64,000 nt of DNA from Elysia chlorotica (Eukaryota; Mollusca; Gastropoda; Plakobranchidae), in NCBI GenBank assembly GCA_003991915.1, contig RQTK01000286.1, positions 62,001 to 126,000 on the forward strand. The letters are read 5' to 3'. Under the pieces are notes generated by a model. It saw only the letters and a list, made by a program, of their open reading frames with translations, ran no database searches and had not been told where the DNA came from. Every line of letters begins with the position of its first letter. The first letter of the stretch is position 1. The position numbers and the translations under genes were made by a program. Shown one piece after another: positions 1 through 18,001 of the stretch.

Positions 1-41
1 TCTATCTCCCTGCCTTGGTCTCTAACTGTCTGTTTGTCTGT

Positions 42-77
42 CTATCTCTCTCTCTCTCTCTCTCTCTCTGTCTGTCT

Positions 78-130
<53 letters not shown>
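42..130. repeat. (CT)n microsatellite
   Basis: Near-pure CT dinucleotide run with a TGTC interruption. Confidence 0.97.
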
Positions 131-134
<4 letters not shown>

Positions 135-585
135 CACCCATTCTTTCGCCTGATGCTATTTTCAGAGCCTTCCACTTATACGTTTTGATTATTTCTAGAG
201 CTCCTTCGGGTCTTTGTTTTTATCCACGAAATTTCTGACATTAAATCCACGATAATGAATTTTTTTAAATTCTAGATCTAGACCTCCAATGTCGCATTGG
301 ATTCAGCTTTTTTTTGTAAGCTTATTACAGTTTGCATCTGTTGTTGTTGTTTTTTTGTCTGTGCTGATGCAATGGCTCAATTTTGGAAGCAAGCACGCGA
401 TTTTTTTCACATTATTTTGTAGGCCCCTCTGTATTTCAATGTAGCGATCGATGAAGTTTTTTTTCTTTAGTCCATGACGCAATGTTGTTGTAAGGTGATG
501 CTTTTATCGACTAGAATATTGATAGCTTCAGGGGGAAAAGAACGGGGGTAAACCCCGATGTCGGTCACTGGCTTTTAGCCTTAGA

Positions 586-718
586 GAGAGAGAGAGGTAG
601 TGAGAGATAGATAGGTAGTGAGTGGTAGGGAGAGATACATAGGTATTGAGAGGTAGCGAGAGATAGATAGATAGAGAGAGAGAGAGGGAGAGAAAAGGGG
701 TGAGCAAGAGAAAGAGGA

Positions 719-797
<79 letters not shown>
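586..797. repeat. (AG)n with GATA-like interruptions
   Basis: AG run, pure from about 721. Confidence 0.97.
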
Positions 798-798
<1 letters not shown>

Positions 799-1249
799 GC
801 AGGTGGGAGGGAAAGAAATATAAAGATTAAATTGATTCATTTTGCCTTATATAGTATTATACAGTATCAGCGTTCCTTTGATTGATTTGCAGGGATCGAA
901 CCATTCGGAGTGCGGGTGATAAATACCCGCCTATCTTTGTATTGATTTCACCACGGTCGCTCACCCATTTTGGCTTTCAACCAGCAAAAGAATTTCGCTG
1001 AATTAAGGGTGTCAGGAAAAAGTTGGAACAGGTGTTTGCAGGAGAATACAATGCGTATCGCAACGCAGAAAATATAAGTGTAGGTTATACGCGAGGGCGT
1101 AGAGTCACCCGATTACAAAATAGACAAAAAAATAGACGACAAAAAATCTGTTAGGAAGGGGCTTGTCTATTCTGGATCATAGTAGATGTGAAACCCAGCT
1201 TGAACAACTCTATTGAAAAAAAAATGCAAATCGTTTATAGGTTCCAATA

Positions 1250-1390
1250 GCCGGTTGTGGAATGTGACCGACTGAGACGTGAAGAGTAGTCTCGTGTGTG
1301 GCAACACATGAAATTGTCAGACATTAGCCACGGGGCTCTTCCACGATATAGAATATATAGTGTTGATGTTGAACGTTTAGCAACCAAATC
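1250..1390 (+). mobile_element. SINE-1, decayed body fragment
   Basis: The GTGACCGACTGAGAC, GTGTGGCAACACATG and GTTGATGTTGAACGTTTAGC landmarks of the SINE body survive; the head is lost. Confidence 0.7.
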
Positions 1391-1404
1391 AAATCTTCCT
1401 CTCT

Positions 1405-1519
1405 CTCTGTCTCTCTGACTTAAAATCGTTTTCGTTTATTTAGGTCACACTATTCAAACATAAGTCTCTCTGACTTAAAATCGTTTTCGTTTATTTAGGT
1501 CACAGTATTCAAACATAAG
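1405..1519. repeat. Tandem duplication, about 55 bases x 2
   Basis: TCTCTCTGACTTAAAATCGT TTTCGTTTATTTAGGTCACA followed by TATTCAAACATAAG occurs twice. Confidence 0.93.
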
Positions 1520-3105
1520 TACATGTACTCCTACTTGTTTGTAACCTTTTCCCACACGGAGCTCTTCTTTTTGATACGTTTATTTTGTACACAAGTATAT
1601 GAACCATCAAGTGGCCATTAAATTCTCTGTGATGTAAGCGGTCTTTGATGTCGTATGCACATACACACACACTCACACTCGCACTCACACACACAATAAA
1701 GCCAGAGGTTGCATAAGTTACTGAGCAGTTGTGTAACCCAGGCTAATGAGGTTCACTAACAGTAAGTCACAGAATTGAAGAATTCTATTAATAGAAATAA
1801 TTTTAATAATTATGTGCAGCAAGCTTATCTTGTTTTCCCTATTAAGCTGACTACACATTGGCGACATTGCTTAAGTATAGAGTAGGCCTACTGTTTCGGT
1901 GTTTCCTTCATGCGAGTTTTTTTTTTTTTGGTACTTAAAAGACACATATCTTTGCCATCTTGTAAGTCAGTATGTTTGGTAAATGAACCGACAACCTGAC
2001 TTGGCTCGTTGTCGGGGCACCGTAATGATACATGTATAGACCTTACAGGTGCACTGGGGCAGATCATGATCTACTTATTTCGGTGGGTTCACGAGGTAGA
2101 CGCCATCGGAAGACGCCATAGTAGGGCTACGAGACAGTATACCAGAAGACCTCGGCTACGAGACAAGATCGCCCGACCTCTAAAACAGACGGTTGCGCGA
2201 TCGAACACCAAGACAGCTTTTGTCGCTGCAGTTTCCCTCAGTGTTAGTCACTGGGTATTCTACTCTGAGGTCTCAACGTCGTAAAGGATCTTTCATTAGA
2301 CTAAGGTCACAGCAAGGTGACGTTCTAGTTGCGATAGTACAGTTTAGTTTAACCCCGAACAGAGACCATGCCCTACTTTTGGCAGCCAGATATAGAGGCG
2401 CTATGACGACGGTGTCATATTAATAAACATTAATAGTGATTAGTCTTTCAGAAGGTCGTAAGCTAATGTCTTTTGCATGATGTACGATGCATCTGCATCG
2501 TTAAATTCCTTTGCATCTATTAGTATTGATAATTATACGAATGACCAACACAATAACGACTAACATGTGGGCATTTGGTGAGCCACAATTGACCTGACAA
2601 AGTTTCGCACATTAAATTTCGAATTTCCAACCTGAAAGGTTATGATAATACTATATCAGTACTTTGTTATTTTTGCCATATTCCCTTCCTCCACGGCAGA
2701 TAGTTACGTCTGTATTTCGCTGGATTAATGGTTAGAATGTTAGGTTCAATTCCCATCTGGCGCCAGGACTTTTGAAAATGGTCTTTTCCGGTAAATTTTG
2801 AGAGATTCAACATAAAAGTTACATGTATATAACCGTGTTCCATTATATTCTTATCATGACTAGATAAAAAAAGGCGACCTACCAGTTACCATGCATTGAC
2901 ACGAGTTTATCACAATGAGTGGTAGATTTCCATCGTAGAGTTTATCACAATGGGTGGTAGATTTCCATCGTGTTGGTGTACTTATTCACTTACTATTGTG
3001 TCAGACATTCCTTAAAGCGCGATTGAGGTCAATAGTTATGTGAGGTTGACATTGGAGATGGAAAGTTTCTTCCATCCATAGATCTCGTGCTCAGAAAGAA
3101 AGGTA
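1520..3105. other. No gene recognised; CG-containing stretch at 2000-2425
   Basis: Mostly AT-rich unique sequence. 2000-2425 is less AT-rich and has two overlapping open frames (2009-2284, 2193-2423) but no family motif, no splice context and no codon-bias sign I could see. A short direct repeat lies at 2910-2970. Confidence 0.5.
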
Positions 3106-3108
3106 TGG

Positions 3109-3121
3109 ATAGAGGGAGGGA

Positions 3122-3187
<66 letters not shown>

Positions 3188-3312
3188 CGGAGATTAAGGG
3201 GTGAGAACGAGAAGAGAGAGAGTGGAAAAGATGGAGGTAGGGAGAGAGATTGACTCTAGATAATAGAAAATAAAGGGAAGGAGGAGGAGTAGTTATGGGA
3301 GGAGGAGAAGCA

Positions 3313-3357
<45 letters not shown>

Positions 3358-3375
3358 TGTGTGTATGTGTGTGTG
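3109..3375. repeat. (AG)n arrays, two, with purine-rich spacer and GT end
   Basis: Pure AG at 3128-3180 and 3317-3354, then GTGTGT to about 3374. Confidence 0.96.
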
Positions 3376-3696
3376 AAAGATAGGAAAAAAAAGAAAAGGA
3401 AAAGTCGGGAGGAAGTTAGTCATTGTCTTTTGATCTGATTTTCTGCACCGCTGGTTTGCAAAGTAATAAGTTCCTGATCTTGCGAAATACGTATGACATT
3501 ATAATATCTTTAAAGATCGATGTCTCAGACCTCTCCACCGTGCTGGGATTTTTCCACCACACCAGAACAGAAAGGCCCTAAAACACTCCAGTCACCACAT
3601 AGACTTTGTATAGAGTTATTTCACATCGCTGTAATGTTACCATTTACATTAGGTGGAGACGCTAATCTTTCGCTCTCTTTTGTATGGACATAGATT

Positions 3697-3850
3697 CCAC
3701 GAAGCTATAAATAGCAATATCGCCGTATATGACTCCCTAGAAGAACCTAGGAGACGTTTAACCCTATAGAGAATAGTTTCTACATATCCACGAAGCTGTA
3801 AATACCTAGGACTAGGAGACGTTTAACCCTATAGAGAACAGTTTCTACAA
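3697..3850. repeat. Imperfect tandem duplication
   Basis: CCACGAAGCTATAAATA and GGAGACGTTTAACCCTATAG AGAA recur at 3790-3850 with a deletion. Confidence 0.88.
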
Positions 3851-5235
3851 ACGTCTATGGTAGATCCAGAACTTTGTCCAGTCAGCAGGTTACCAGCACT
3901 TGTTTGTGTATTCGACCGAGACGCTGTTAACAATAGTCTGCAATATTTATAGGATAGGTGTTTTTGTGTAGGCTTACTATTGGTTTCAGTTTTAAGTGAC
4001 TTTTAACATTCCGATGAAAGTTATATCGAGACCCTTAGAAATGACTGAAAGGGGAGAAGGGAGGGGCATCCAATGTAATGCAAGCATAGCTTACTATATT
4101 AAGTACTCCATGAATGCAAGATAATATAGCGCTATGTCATTCTAAAATCTATACTATAATTAAAATAATGGTCTATAGAAAAGAAATGCGTCATCTCAAT
4201 TGTACCCAGTATATAATGTTCTATCTTATTTTTCAAACCCTACTTTAGAAATTATATAAGTTAATATAAAACTGCAGTGATAACTGTTTGCTGTAATTTA
4301 ATATTCATCAAATATTTAATAGAACCGTACTACACATTTTTGCAACGGGACATTCTGTTTTGTTGAAAATGTAAATAAAACCCCGTATTTGAACTAATTG
4401 TTTTCTTTGTGAGGAACGGCTTTGTATGTATTGGAAAATAATGTATTATCACAATATCAGTGTTGGAGTCTTATATTTGGGGCTGTAATTACTTTCCATG
4501 TAATACATACATGTACAATAAAGACGCTGCGTGTTTTTTTTTCACGACCGGGGGGAACAATATCGATCCTTATTATTCTAAAACCTACATCTTGTAGTAC
4601 TAATTAAAGCACGCACATATGAAAAATCAATAAGATATTCCATATATTTTCTAATAGTCGACTGGTTGGAGCCATCTGCTACTGAGTTATGTTAATTAAA
4701 ATGTTAATTAAAGGCTGTGGACCCAGCATGCATGGCATTTACCACTGTCAACACTAACGAACTTGGAAATTAAAGTAGGAAAGATCACTTAAAAATCGTT
4801 CTAAAATACTGGATGTTGCAACAGGAGAGGGCTGATAGATAATAATTACAGATATCAAGGTGCAAACTTGCACATAAACGTTCTGGATGTTTCTTAAATA
4901 AAAATGGGGAAACATAATTCAAAACTGGTTTGGATATTATTTGAATGGTTTTTGCAATGTCATGCGCATGTGGCTCATGTTGGATTAAAAGTGACACATG
5001 ATTGCGCATAGATCTATGCTATGCATATTAATAATTACGTCATAGGGTCTGAAACTAAAAGTCATGTTGACCTGTCTAAGAATGTGATAAAACTGAAGCG
5101 AGGTTATTGAACTATAATAGACTTATTCAGTTAGTTATTGCAAATATTTCACCGCTACCAGTCATGAAACATTATACTCTAGACAACTAAAAGTAGAAAA
5201 AAAGAGGGGGGGGGGGTTAGTACAAAAAGAAGAGC
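3851..5235. other. AT-rich sequence, nothing recognised
   Basis: No exon, SINE or array seen. Short frames are spurious. Confidence 0.5.
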
Positions 5236-5240
5236 TTTGA

Positions 5241-5555
5241 ATTCCTAATCGGGCGGTCCCTGGTTCGAAACCCACGATAGGTCAAACATTTATTTGTCCC
5301 GATTTCGTGTAACGCGAAACTACTATCATCGACTCGTGCCTGATTAACCTTCTATTGCTCATTTTTTTTAGTGCAAAGGCTTGGCAAGTCTGGTCTGTCA
5401 CAGTTTGTATCATGCCAAGTTGTCGTGACAAGATATCTATTGATACCGGCTGAGACAGGAGTCGTGGTATCCCCGCCCTGTCTCGTGTGTGGCAGCACAT
5501 CAGTCTTAGGGCCCGTCCACAAAATAGCCTAAATAGTGCTGATGTTGGACGTCAA

Positions 5556-5556
<1 letters not shown>
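5241..5556 (+). mobile_element. SINE-1 copy with tRNA-like head
   Basis: Head TCCCTGGTTCGAAACCCACG, body CGGCTGAGACAGGAGTCGTG, end GCTGATGTTGGACGTC, running into an AAC array. Confidence 0.8.
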
Positions 5557-5603
<47 letters not shown>

Positions 5604-5632
5604 CGACGACGACGACGACAACAACAACAACA
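5555..5632. repeat. (AAC)n with GAC interruption
   Basis: Directly attached to the 3' end of the SINE-1 copy at 5241-5556, so it is probably the expanded SINE tail. Confidence 0.95.
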
Positions 5633-5639
5633 GTATCAT

Positions 5640-6355
5640 GCCGAGTTCTCGTGACACGATATCTATTGATAATTATTTTTTTTTATATAGAAAGCATTCA
5701 TGTTGAATGTCGCCAAAAAAGTGCCTCGTTCGGTTGCACTTTGCTTGAAGTGACGCAAGCTCATCCGGGAAAACCCTATATCCCAGGAGAAAGCCCAACT
5801 GTTTAAACCTCGGTGATCTATCGCGACCTTTTTTTGGGTGTTAATAATTTGAAAGTTATTGGCAATTTTATGGCAATCGATACCACCACGCCCCTTTACC
5901 GATCAATCACTCTCTATCATAATCAATGATTCAATAGGGTATATATAGTCTTTACAGAGAGTTTAAAACGTGTAGGCCTATATAGTCGGCAGTTGTTTTC
6001 TTGTGGAATAAGAATAACAATAAATTGAATTGAAATGAAAAATGACAAAGTTAATTCCTCGTCTTGTCACAAGACTTAATTTTTTGTTGTTGTCATTTTG
6101 TCACTTTATGTGATCTCTTAAACAGAATTTGTCTCGTTTTATATGCATGATGCAAGAACTTGATATACAACAAAGCTCAACTACAATGTATACACAAAGG
6201 GAGAACTGCTCTATAATTGTCTATCTAGATCACTTACTTTGCCCGTGAGTTATCTATTGATTTAACAGCTGCAATACCAAGTTCACGTTCTCACAAGCTG
6301 TTTCTCGGTCACCAAAATGTTGAGTTTAAACGTCTGGCTGCCTGGTAGTTATCTC
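5640..6355. other. Unique AT-rich sequence, nothing recognised
   Basis: Begins with a 30-base repeat of the preceding SINE (TATCATGCCGAGTTCTCGTG). No coding sign. Confidence 0.5.
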
Positions 6356-6490
6356 TCCCCCCCCCCCTCTCTCTCTCTCTCTCTGTCTCTGTCTCTCTCT
6401 CTCTAAGTCTCTCTCTCTGCCTCCTTCTCTCTACTTCTCTCTCCTCTCTCTCTATGTCTCTCTCTCCCTTGTTCGCTCTCTCTCTCTCTG

Positions 6491-6553
<63 letters not shown>
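6356..6553. repeat. (CT)n complex array
   Basis: Poly-C then CT with GT, CC and AT interruptions. It ends at GGTTTAACATCATTGTCCTA CGTTCG, a relic of the SINE-variant end seen at 62815. Confidence 0.95.
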
Positions 6554-6554
<1 letters not shown>

Positions 6555-6559
6555 GGTTT

Positions 6560-7570
6560 AACATCATTGTCCTACGTTCGTCTGGGGGAATTAGATCTCT
6601 TTACAGCGAAATTGAGCAAAAAAATCGGTGAGAGAAACTATTGTAGGTTTTATATAGGTTGTAGTGGATGAGTTAGAACTAGTTATGTAAAATGAGTTAG
6701 GATGCGTTATGTAATAAGTAAGCCACTATGATGTAAGGGCAAACAAAAAATTCCCAAAAAACCAAACCAAAACAAAACCAAAACGAAAATAAACAGGAGC
6801 GAAGGTCATGCTTGCAATCTTGTTTAGCAATATATAAAAAGAGATAAAATAAAAAAAAATTCAGAAATTGGATGAATAGGGGGAGAAGGGGAGATGGCTA
6901 GAATGCGGTGCGGAGGGGAATTCTTGCAACCTGCATTTATCTTATGGTTTTATGTAACTTCGTATCAATGATATTTGTTTTGGTTTTCATTTTAAATTAT
7001 TCTGTGAATGTTTACGTTGGATCAAGTGCTTGTAGTTGGTTCTAGGGCAGAGGGAGACTGAGAGAAAACCTTTAGAGAAATAAATTGCTTCAAAGGAAAA
7101 GTTTTTCTCTTCTCTTGAGGCTTGCGCTATGCACGTTCAACACTCATGATCAGCAGCTTGTATAGTCAGAAAGTCAGACCTAGGCCTACTTTGCATAGGC
7201 AAGACCTGTCTGGCTTTTTTTTTTCGTTTCGTTTTTTTTTTTGTTTGCTTTTTCGTTTCGTTTTTTCCCCACCGCATGCTGCGTCACTGCCTGAGTACCC
7301 TCACCCATCTGCACTGGGACCAGGCACCCAGGTCATTAACTTCACATCATGTGTTAAACCACAGCATAGGCCTACATAAAGCTACAGGATATCTTCCGAA
7401 TCTTGTGCGTCCACAGTTATATAGCCTATATAGTGCTGACGTTGGGCGCTAAGCAACAACGCTTTACCCAAATCCCAATGCAGTGGGTCATCATGACCTG
7501 TCTGGTAACGTCTAAGTTGTTGATAGGGGTCCCAAAACTTAACATTTGACAATGTTATGTGCTGCGACAC
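6560..7570. other. Unique sequence, nothing coding recognised
   Basis: A T-rich to C-rich stretch at 7215-7345 gives an 85-codon frame with no recognisable motif. A SINE fragment lies near 7405-7460. Confidence 0.45.
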
Positions 7571-7572
7571 AA

Positions 7573-7735
7573 GAGTCGGTGTCAGTCTTAATGTGACCGA
7601 CTGAGACAGCAGTCATGGTATCCCCGCCCTGTCTCGTGTGTGGTAGCACATAAAATTGTCAGACGTCCCTCTTGGGGATCGTCCACAATATATCCTATAT
7701 AGTGCTGATGTTGGACGTTAAACCAACTCAACAAC
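7573..7735 (+). mobile_element. SINE-1 body copy
   Basis: Contains CGGTGTCAGTCTTAATGTGA, the CTGAGACAG block, GTGGTAGCACATAAAATTG and GATGTTGGACGTTAAACC, then CAACTCAAC. A shorter body fragment lies at about 7405-7460. Confidence 0.85.
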
Positions 7736-7787
7736 AGCCACACAATAGAACTGGACTCCTATCTAAGCCAGTCACACAAGAAACCTA

Positions 7788-7917
7788 CTGACACCGACAC
7801 AATAGTAGGGGACAAAATTGGACAAATACACGTTTTGATTGATCGTGGGATTCGACCCGCAGATCTTCTGATCTGGGGACCAACGCTCTACCACTTGACC
7901 TAGGCTGCTCTAACCTA
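7788..7917 (-). mobile_element. SINE head fragment, reverse orientation
   Basis: On the minus strand it reads as a tRNA-like head (TAGAGCGTTGGTCCCCAGAT ... CGGGTCGAATCCCACGATC) followed by the CTACT..GTGTCGGTGTCAG junction. Confidence 0.7.
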
Positions 7918-8456
7918 CTCCGAACTAAGTCATTATTATAGATAAATACAGGATGTGCCCTTATCCAGTTCAGTGCTGTGGGTTAACAAACTACGGGTCA
8001 TCTTGACCTGACTCATGGTACATGTATCTCTAAAATAATGAACAAATCAGAGCACTTGAATACATAGCTTTGCTGCGGGATGATGTTAATTTTAAAATTA
8101 ATGAATAGTTGACAATTGAGTACGGAGCGGTACCAAATTTAAATTACGTGTTAAAGTAATAATCATCAAAGACGCCAACAACAGTATTATTTTACAAGTA
8201 TTCAGTACAGTGCAGTAGTTATTGTATAGTTTTTAGCTTGGGTTACTCTATCAAAAAAGAACATGTAATTATGTAATGAATAATTTACCCCGTGCTTTTT
8301 GAACAGTCGCGAGAAAATAGGTGTAATGATGTAATTTTAAACCCCACCCTTGTTGATATTGGCCAGGATTCAATATTTTCCTGAACTTGTTCAACAAGAT
8401 TATATCTTTGCTTTTTATGTTCCCTGCAGCTTTTGTTCCCTTTGTTATTATATTCC

Positions 8457-8600
8457 ACTACAAAAAGAAGCAACGACACCGTCAGCAAATGTTAATTGTT
8501 TATATGTTTTATATACGTCGATAAAGTAATAGGATAGTTGACGGGAATTTCCTTAATCTTTTGGCACTGATATCTGTGGATAATGTCACAGTGCCTAGTC
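8457..8600 (-). repeat. 144-base repeat, inverted copy of 10188-10331
   Basis: The sequence from actacaaaaagaag to agtgcctagtc is the near-perfect reverse complement of 10188-10331. Unlike that copy it is not inside a SINE. Confidence 0.88.
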
Positions 8601-8671
8601 ATGGTTTGAGTACATAATATGTATTATGTATTATGTATTCATATGCTGACTTCCTGGTTCCTTTGACATTC

Positions 8672-8704
<33 letters not shown>

Positions 8705-8980
8705 ATCTCTCTCTCTCTCTTTCTTTTTCTCAATCTCTCTCCCTCCCTCTCTCTCTCTTTCTCTTTCTCAATCTCTCTCTCTCCATCCCTCTCTCTCTCT
8801 TTCTGTCTCTCTGTCTCTGTCTTTGTCTCTCTCTGTCTCTCTCTATGTCTCTGTCTCTGTCTGTTCTCTCTCTCTCCCTTTCTCTTCCCCCTCCACCCCC
8901 GGCCCCCTATATTCTTCATACCCTCATACCCTTCCTCCTTTTTTTCTTTTTCTTTTTCCTTTTTTTTTTTCTTTTCAAAC
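8672..8980. repeat. (CT)n / pyrimidine-rich tract
   Basis: (TCTG)n, then CT array, then a long T/C tract. Confidence 0.96.
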
Positions 8981-9221
8981 CAACCATGTCCGTCTGTGTT
9001 TTGAAAACCACGAGTAGCATGCGCTTTTCATGCTTAGATATTTAAGGGGACAGACATGTAAGCAACGCAAACAACAAAAACGAGAAAAGAACAAAAACAA
9101 CGTAAAAATCACACAGCACGCTGCACATTTCAACCTATATCCGCCTTCCTCGTTGTAATACAATGGCATGTTTTTTATGGTGGATACACGAGTTTTGAAT
9201 AAAGTCTCTCTCTCCCCCCCT

Positions 9222-9392
9222 AAAAAAAACAAAACAAAACAAAAAAAAAACAACGAAAAAAACAAACAACAAAACAAAACAAAAAACAACAACAAACAAA
9301 CAAAAAACAAACAAACAACGAAACAAAAAACAAACAAAAACAAAACAAAAACAACAAACAAAACAAAAAATGAACAAAAGGCAAAACAAACA
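9222..9392. repeat. AAAC/AAC-rich tract
   Basis: Variable (A2-6)C units. The open frames across it are artefacts. Confidence 0.95.
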
Positions 9393-9595
9393 CCCCTTGT
9401 CATCGTTTAAAATAATAATATTTCAAACCTGGTCCGGTTTCAAACCAAATGGCCTATCATGACACCTACAAGGTGTTTGTATGGGAGGATGATTGCCTGG
9501 ATAAACTACACGTTGCTTGTTTAAATATTCGAATGTTTGTAAGCAAAGACTGTTCATATGACTATGTTCATAATACCGCACGCAGGATGGAATAT

Positions 9596-9712
9596 TATGG
9601 CAGCATATAACATTATCAGACGTTAGTCTTGGGGCCCCGTAGGCCTACACAATACTGCCTCATTAGCTAAATACTGCTGACGCTAGACGTTATACAACTA
9701 AACGCAACTCAA
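9596..9712 (+). mobile_element. SINE-1 3' fragment
   Basis: GGCAGCATATAACATTATC, CAGACGTTAGTCTTGGGGCC and a TGCTGACGCTAGACGTT end are recognisable. Confidence 0.7.
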
Positions 9713-10107
9713 TCTGTGTCAATTAAAAGCATGCCTTCTTTTTTTTTTTTTAAGTTCTGCTCGCTGCAGCCGTTATTTCTCTTTTTTCCCTTTCTTTTTT
9801 TAATCAAATTACGTGACTTGTAAAAGGTCAAAAGTTGTTCCTTTTTCACGCGTCATTGCACAATAGTTTATGCCCTTGAACTGCATGTCCCGTTCTCGAG
9901 AGCTAGAGAAGCGTTATTTAGGTCAATAAAAAACTTTAAAAAAAAATTTAGTTATCTTCTCTGATAACCTTTTGTCGCCGTGAAGCTTTACAGCGTTTTG
10001 CGATCAACGAAAATGAATAGCATAATTGGGCCCCTTATGCATGCTATGTACTGAAGGTCTAGGAAAGAGTGATGATTGTATGCAATGCAGGCTCCGTAAC
10101 CTATCAG

Positions 10108-10465
10108 GGGGGCGCGGTGGCCCTGGGGTAGAACATCGGCTTTCAAGGCAAAAAGCCCTTGATTCGAGTCCTGTCGATTTTGCTCCTGACTAGGCACTGT
10201 GACATTATCCACAGATATCAGTGCCAAAAGATTAAGGAAATTCCCGTAAACTATCCTATTACTTTATTGACGTATATAAAACATATAAACAATTAACATT
10301 TGCTGACGGTGTCGTTGCTTCTTTTTGTAGTAATAATAACAATGTGACGGGCTGAGACAGGAGTCATGGTATCTCCGCCCTGTCTCGTGTGTGGCAGTCT
10401 TGGGGCTCGTCCACAATATAGCCAATATAGTGCTGATGTTGGACGTTAAACCAACTCAAATCAAA
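10108..10465 (+). mobile_element. SINE-1 copy interrupted by a 144-base insert
   Basis: The head GGTGGCCCTGGGGTAGAACA is intact; the middle is replaced by 10188-10331; the body resumes at ATGTGACGGGCTGAGACAGG and ends GTTAAACCAACTCAAATC. Confidence 0.82.
10188..10331 (+). mobile_element. 144-base insert inside a SINE copy
   Basis: It starts gactaggcactgtgac and ends tttttgtagt. It replaces the tGTCGGTGTCAG-type stretch of the host SINE and recurs inverted at 8457-8600. It has no coding content. Confidence 0.8.
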
Positions 10466-10746
10466 CTCCGTAACCAATCGTCTTCACTTTCGCCACAGGC
10501 GTTGTTACGGCAAGGCCTCTACTGATCACGTGAGAGCCACACCAAGAACATGTACCAAATACCACGGTCTTCCACTTTCATGTTAACCTTTTTTTCCCCC
10601 TTGCTCTCTGCTCATGAAGTGCATGAAATGTATGTCATGGGCGCTTTGCATGCGTGCACACTCCTTGCCTTCATAGTCTTAGAGTTGTAAAAAATCAGTG
10701 TGCTCGTGGAGTGGGAGTAAGAGAATAAGAAGAAGAAAAAGAGGGT

Positions 10747-11030
<284 letters not shown>

Positions 11031-11593
11031 GTGTCTATGCATGAATGCTCTCTCACGTTGTCGATAACTCGATGATTGCCCTGTGGGTTTTTTCCTTTCG
11101 TTATTTTTTGCCAGTGCAAAATGTAATCAACTGTGATAGCAAGGGTTGGTGATCCGTGGGAATATTTTTAAACTGTGTCGATTTTCAATAAAGTTGAAAA
11201 CTGGAGGTCAAAAGTTGTGACGAGAACAGAAAACGATTTCGTCACCCGAAATGTGTACTTTCGCGATTTTGTACATGACCAATGAATGAGATGTGAAATT
11301 TATTTTGCCCCTCCTTAGAAACTTTGTAATGAATCTGCGAATTCATGTTACGTTTTACTTCATGGTACTTAGATCTAATGTATGAACAATACTTTCTTTT
11401 AAATCAAGCCAGGGTAGATTTTAGCAAACTTGATTTTTTTGTTTGTTCCTACGTTATGACTTGTAGTACTACTACCATGTACACACACACACACACACGT
11501 ATATGCACGTTTGTTTTCATAATTTCATGATGCATGGACCAAATCACTTTCCTTCTGAATACTGTTCATTTCAATTAAAATCATGGTTTTATC

Positions 11594-11742
11594 TGTGACC
11601 GGCTGAGACAGGAGTCATGGTATCCCAGCCCTGTCTCGTGTATGGCAGCACATAAAATTGTCAGACGTCCGTCTTGGGGTCCGTCCACAATATAGCCTAT
11701 ATAGTGCTGATGTTGGACGTTAAACCTACTCAACTCAACTCA
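11594..11742 (+). mobile_element. SINE-1 body copy
   Basis: Runs from TGTGACCGGCTGAGACAGGA to GATGTTGGACGTTAAACC with a CTCAA tail; the head is absent. Confidence 0.85.
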
Positions 11743-11744
11743 AT

Positions 11745-11995
11745 TTATGGTTCTATCATTCTCCGTTATTTGTGCATTCCTTTCTGAATATTGTTGTTCA
11801 ATTCAATTAAAATCATGGTTTTATCATTCTGTGTTATTTGTGAATTCCTTTCTGAATATTGTTGTTCAATCGTTATTTGTGCATTCCATTCTGAATATTG
11901 TTGTTCAATCGTTATTGCATTCCTTTCTAATTATTGTTGTTCAATTCAATTAAAACAATGATTCTAATCGTTATCCGTTATTTGTGTGTTTTCAG
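11745..11995 (+). repeat. Tandem repeat leading into the GS exon a acceptor
   Basis: Units of about 45-65 bases with CGTTATTTGTGCATTCCTTT and CTGAATATTGTTGTTCAATT recur four to five times. The last unit ends in the true acceptor (CGTTATTTGTGTGTTTTCAG). Confidence 0.85.
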
Positions 11996-17793
<5,798 letters not shown>

Positions 17794-17995
17794 AATGTTG
17801 CGGCTGAGTGGACTTTACTCGCGCCCCTGGTCACGGAAGATCTCTAGCGACATCGACGATTGGTTCGAGCATCAGGGGCCGCTACCCACTGTCGGGATGA
17901 CAGACGCCAGTGGGAGAACTAGATGACACGTGTTTACTGTTTTTTGGCATCGTAAATACAGGGATGGAGCGAAGGAACGAAGGAAAAAAGAATGA

Positions 17996-18001
17996 AATAA
18001 A
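17996..18001 (+). terminator. Candidate polyadenylation signal of GS
   Basis: AATAAA lies about 200 bases after the GS stop codon, followed by an AT/T-rich stretch. It is the first canonical hexamer downstream, but weaker alternatives further on cannot be excluded. Confidence 0.5.

Noticed and set aside
2009..2423. Two overlapping frames in a less AT-rich stretch as a 5' GS exon or separate gene
   Set aside because: Neither matches GS N-terminal motifs nor any family I recognise, and no convincing splice sites bound them.
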